From contig JAKOOI010000301.1 in the NCBI GenBank assembly GCA_022701475.1, forward strand, positions 1 to 6,572: DNA of 6,572 nt, given 5' to 3'. The position numbers and the translations under genes are program-made. The notes below the pieces were generated by a model. It had not been told where the DNA came from. It was given only the letters and a program-made list of their open reading frames with translations, and ran no database searches. The DNA is from Weeksellaceae bacterium. GTDB lineage: Bacteria; Bacteroidota; Bacteroidia; Flavobacteriales; Weeksellaceae. Positions 5,016 through 6,572 of this stretch are shown piece after piece. Every line of letters starts with the position of its first letter. The stretch's first letter is position 1.

Positions 5016-6041
5016 TTACTGAATGGCCACTTCATAAATTTTCGGCCAGTTTTTACCGGTCACCAGCATATTCCCTTCTTTAAATGCAATCCCGTTTAGA
5101 ACGTGTTCGCTGTTGTTTTTCGTATTTTCCTCCGTAATTTTTGTAAAATCGAGTTTACCCACCACTTCTCCCGTGGCAGGACTGATCTTCAGGATGTAAG
5201 GCTGGTGCCATAGATTCGCATAGATAAACCCGTTATGGTACTCGAGTTCGTTGATCTGGTTATAGACGGTTTTGTTGCCGCCTACCGGAACCGTTTTCAC
5301 GACTTTCGAAGGATTGGCGGGATCCAGGAAATACAGGTCATTGGAACCTGAATCTGCAATCAGGTTCTTCCCGTCATAGGTAAGGCCCCAGCCTTCCCCG
5401 AATTCATGAGGCAATGGAAATTCCGAGATTTTCTTTAAGGTATTCTTATCATAGACAAATCCGATCTTGTCCCTGTAGGTCAGCTGGTATATTTTATCCC
5501 CTGCAATGGCACAGCCTTCGGAAAAGATCCTGGCCGGCTGTTTTTCCACAATGGAAGGAGCCGTACTGCCTAAGGTATATTTGATCAGCTGGGATGCACC
5601 TTCCAATCCGTCACTTTCATAAATCGTACTGCCTTCTGCCACAAAACCCTCTATGAAATTTTCCGGATTGTGAGGATATTCCGCAATGATCTTGTAGGCA
5701 ATATCCTGCTCCGGAATTGTAGAGAATACATTGATGGTGGCATCCTGGTTCAGGGTTTCGCCGCTTTTGGTTTTGATGTTGAAAGTCACCTCATTATCCC
5801 CGAACTCAAAAAACTTAGGATCAATAATGAGATCCGAGGTTTCCTTATCGCCGAAGCTGATGGAAACATGTTCTGCATTTTCCGTTATTTCTGCCGGAAG
5901 CTGCAGCCTGTCGCCGAAATGATAGCCTTTTTCTTCCATGGAATGGTTGTGATCAGCCAGTGCATTCATCATGGATTTGTCATTTTTACAGGAAACCGTC
6001 AGGAGCATCAGCGCAACCCCGGCAATCAGTTGTTTTTTCAC
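5016..6041 (-). CDS. Glutaminyl-peptide cyclotransferase-like lipoprotein, copy 1 (diverged)
   Basis: With a GTG start at 6041 the product has 341 residues: a signal sequence with a lipobox-like TVS before Cys18, an extra beta-rich N-terminal domain (about 40-108, possibly Ig-like), then a five-bladed propeller of the glutamine cyclotransferase family from about 115. Family marks are YESDGLEGASQL, GFVYDKNTLK, EGWGLTYDGKNLI, INELEYHNGFIYANLW and LNGIAFKEGNMLVTGKNWP. Known family reaction: cyclisation of N-terminal Gln of peptides to pyroglutamate with release of ammonia, in the periplasm. Three usually conserved spots differ: FIEG for FTQG (residues 129-132), QLTY for QLTW (186-189) and ADSGS for ASDGS (229-233), so activity is uncertain. 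An ATG at 6155 or 6101 in frame would overlap the upstream gene and push the signal peptide 20 or more residues inward, so I prefer GTG. It sits 40 bases after its paralogue. Confidence 0.85.
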   Translation of the reverse strand: MKKQLIAGVALMLLTVSCKNDKSMMNALADHNHSMEEKGYHFGDRLQLPAEITENAEHVSISFGDKETSDLIIDPKFFEFGDNEVTFNIKTKSGETLNQDATINVFSTIPEQDIAYKIIAEYPHNPENFIEGFVAEGSTIYESDGLEGASQLIKYTLGSTAPSIVEKQPARIFSEGCAIAGDKIYQLTYRDKIGFVYDKNTLKKISEFPLPHEFGEGWGLTYDGKNLIADSGSNDLYFLDPANPSKVVKTVPVGGNKTVYNQINELEYHNGFIYANLWHQPYILKISPATGEVVGKLDFTKITEENTKNNSEHVLNGIAFKEGNMLVTGKNWPKIYEVAIQ

Positions 6042-6081
6042 GGAACTGGATGGTTTTAATGTGTTATGGACAAAGTACGTC

Positions 6082-6572
6082 TTACTTAATGGCCACTTCA
6101 TAGATTTTCGGCCAGTTTTTGCCGGTGACCAGCATATTTCCGCCTTTAAAAGCAATTCCGTTCAGCACGTCATCGCTTCCTTTGGTATTCTGTTTTGCAA
6201 TTTCGGTAAAATCGAAAGTCCCGACCACTTCCCCGTTGGCAGGGTTGATTTTCAGGATGACCGGCTTCTGCCATACGTTGGCATAGATAAATCCGTCATG
6301 GTATTCCAGTTCGTTCAGCTGGTCGTAGATCTGGGAGCTTCCGGCAACGGCAATGTATTTCACGAGTTGGGAAGGGTCCTGGGGATTCAGGAAATACAGG
6401 AGCTTGCTGCCGTCCGAGGCGATCAGGTTTTTACCGTCATAGGTAAGTCCCCAGCCTTCGCCCAATACATTGGGATAGGCGAATTCTGACAACAGCTTCA
6501 GTGAATTCTTATCGTAAACATATCCTTTTTTGCTCTGCCATGTCAATTGGTATACTTTATCCCCTACAATGG
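6082..6572 (-). CDS. Glutaminyl-peptide cyclotransferase, copy 2, C-terminal part (cut by right edge)
   Basis: The last 162 codons of a second cyclase are present; the frame is open to the right edge, so the N-terminal signal and first blades are outside the window. Visible family motifs are GDKVYQLTWQS, GYVYDKNSLK, GEGWGLTYDGKNLIASDGS, LNELEYHDGFIYANVW and VLNGIAFKGGNMLVTGKNWP. Here both the LTW tryptophan and the SDGS motif are intact, unlike in copy 1, so this copy is the better candidate for a working enzyme forming N-terminal pyroglutamate on exported proteins or peptides. It precedes copy 1 by 40 bases on the same strand. DNA similarity between the copies is about 87% over the last 86 coding bases (11 mismatches by eye) and stops at the stop codon. 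Confidence 0.88.
   Translation of the reverse strand, partial: IVGDKVYQLTWQSKKGYVYDKNSLKLLSEFAYPNVLGEGWGLTYDGKNLIASDGSKLLYFLNPQDPSQLVKYIAVAGSSQIYDQLNELEYHDGFIYANVWQKPVILKINPANGEVVGTFDFTEIAKQNTKGSDDVLNGIAFKGGNMLVTGKNWPKIYEVAIK

Noticed and set aside
6042..6081. GTACTTTG on the minus strand near 6071-6078 as a promoter for cyclase copy 1
   Set aside because: The spacing within the element is one base short of TAnnTTTG and I see no -33 partner; co-transcription with copy 2 across a 40-base gap is simpler.
6042..6155. Upstream ATG starts (6155 and 6101) for cyclase copy 1
   Set aside because: Both starts lie inside the 3' end of copy 2 and would place 38 or 20 extra polar residues before the signal sequence; GTG at 6041 gives a normal lipoprotein signal.

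Overview
The window looks like chromosomal DNA from a flavobacterium, most likely Chryseobacterium or a close relative (Weeksellaceae). The signs are a SusC/RagA-type TonB-linked outer-membrane protein, start regions without clear Shine-Dalgarno sequences, a Bacteroidetes-type promoter (TTTG, 20 bases, TAnnTTTG), and the wording of the DUF4197, DUF493, ArsC-like and glutaminyl-cyclase proteins. The genus is an inference from protein style and was not tested.

Layout. (1) Bases 1-1196, minus strand: the first 398 codons of a SusC-family transporter whose C-terminal part runs off the left edge. (2) 1197-1647: an AT-rich divergent intergenic region with a -7 element and UTR hairpin for susC, an inverted repeat, and a good promoter for the next gene. 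(3) 1648-2325 and 2368-2673, plus strand: a DUF4197 lipoprotein followed by a DUF493 (YbeD-like) protein, closed by a strong, symmetrical terminator at 2679-2711. (4) 2786-3136, minus: an ArsC-family thiol protein, convergent with the previous pair. (5) 3286-6572, minus, probably one transcription unit read from the right edge: glutaminyl-peptide cyclotransferase copy 2 (N-terminus off the window), copy 1 (a lipoprotein paralogue), a secreted propeller-like protein with a charged tail and a TTG start, then a cytoplasmic deoxynucleoside kinase.

How they fit together. The left end concerns import of a polymer or other large ligand through the outer membrane; its SusD partner would lie beyond the left edge. 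The right end holds two tandem five-bladed-propeller cyclases, which in this family convert N-terminal glutamine of exported proteins to pyroglutamate, plus a third exported propeller-like protein. The kinase and the ArsC-like protein look like ordinary housekeeping neighbours.

Most of the window is ordinary core genome. The points most worth a second look are the tandem cyclases, where copy 1 has changed three motifs that the family normally conserves, and the sharp drop in GC content at the susC gene. I see no CRISPR array, insertion sequence, tRNA, rRNA, defence system or clear new system.
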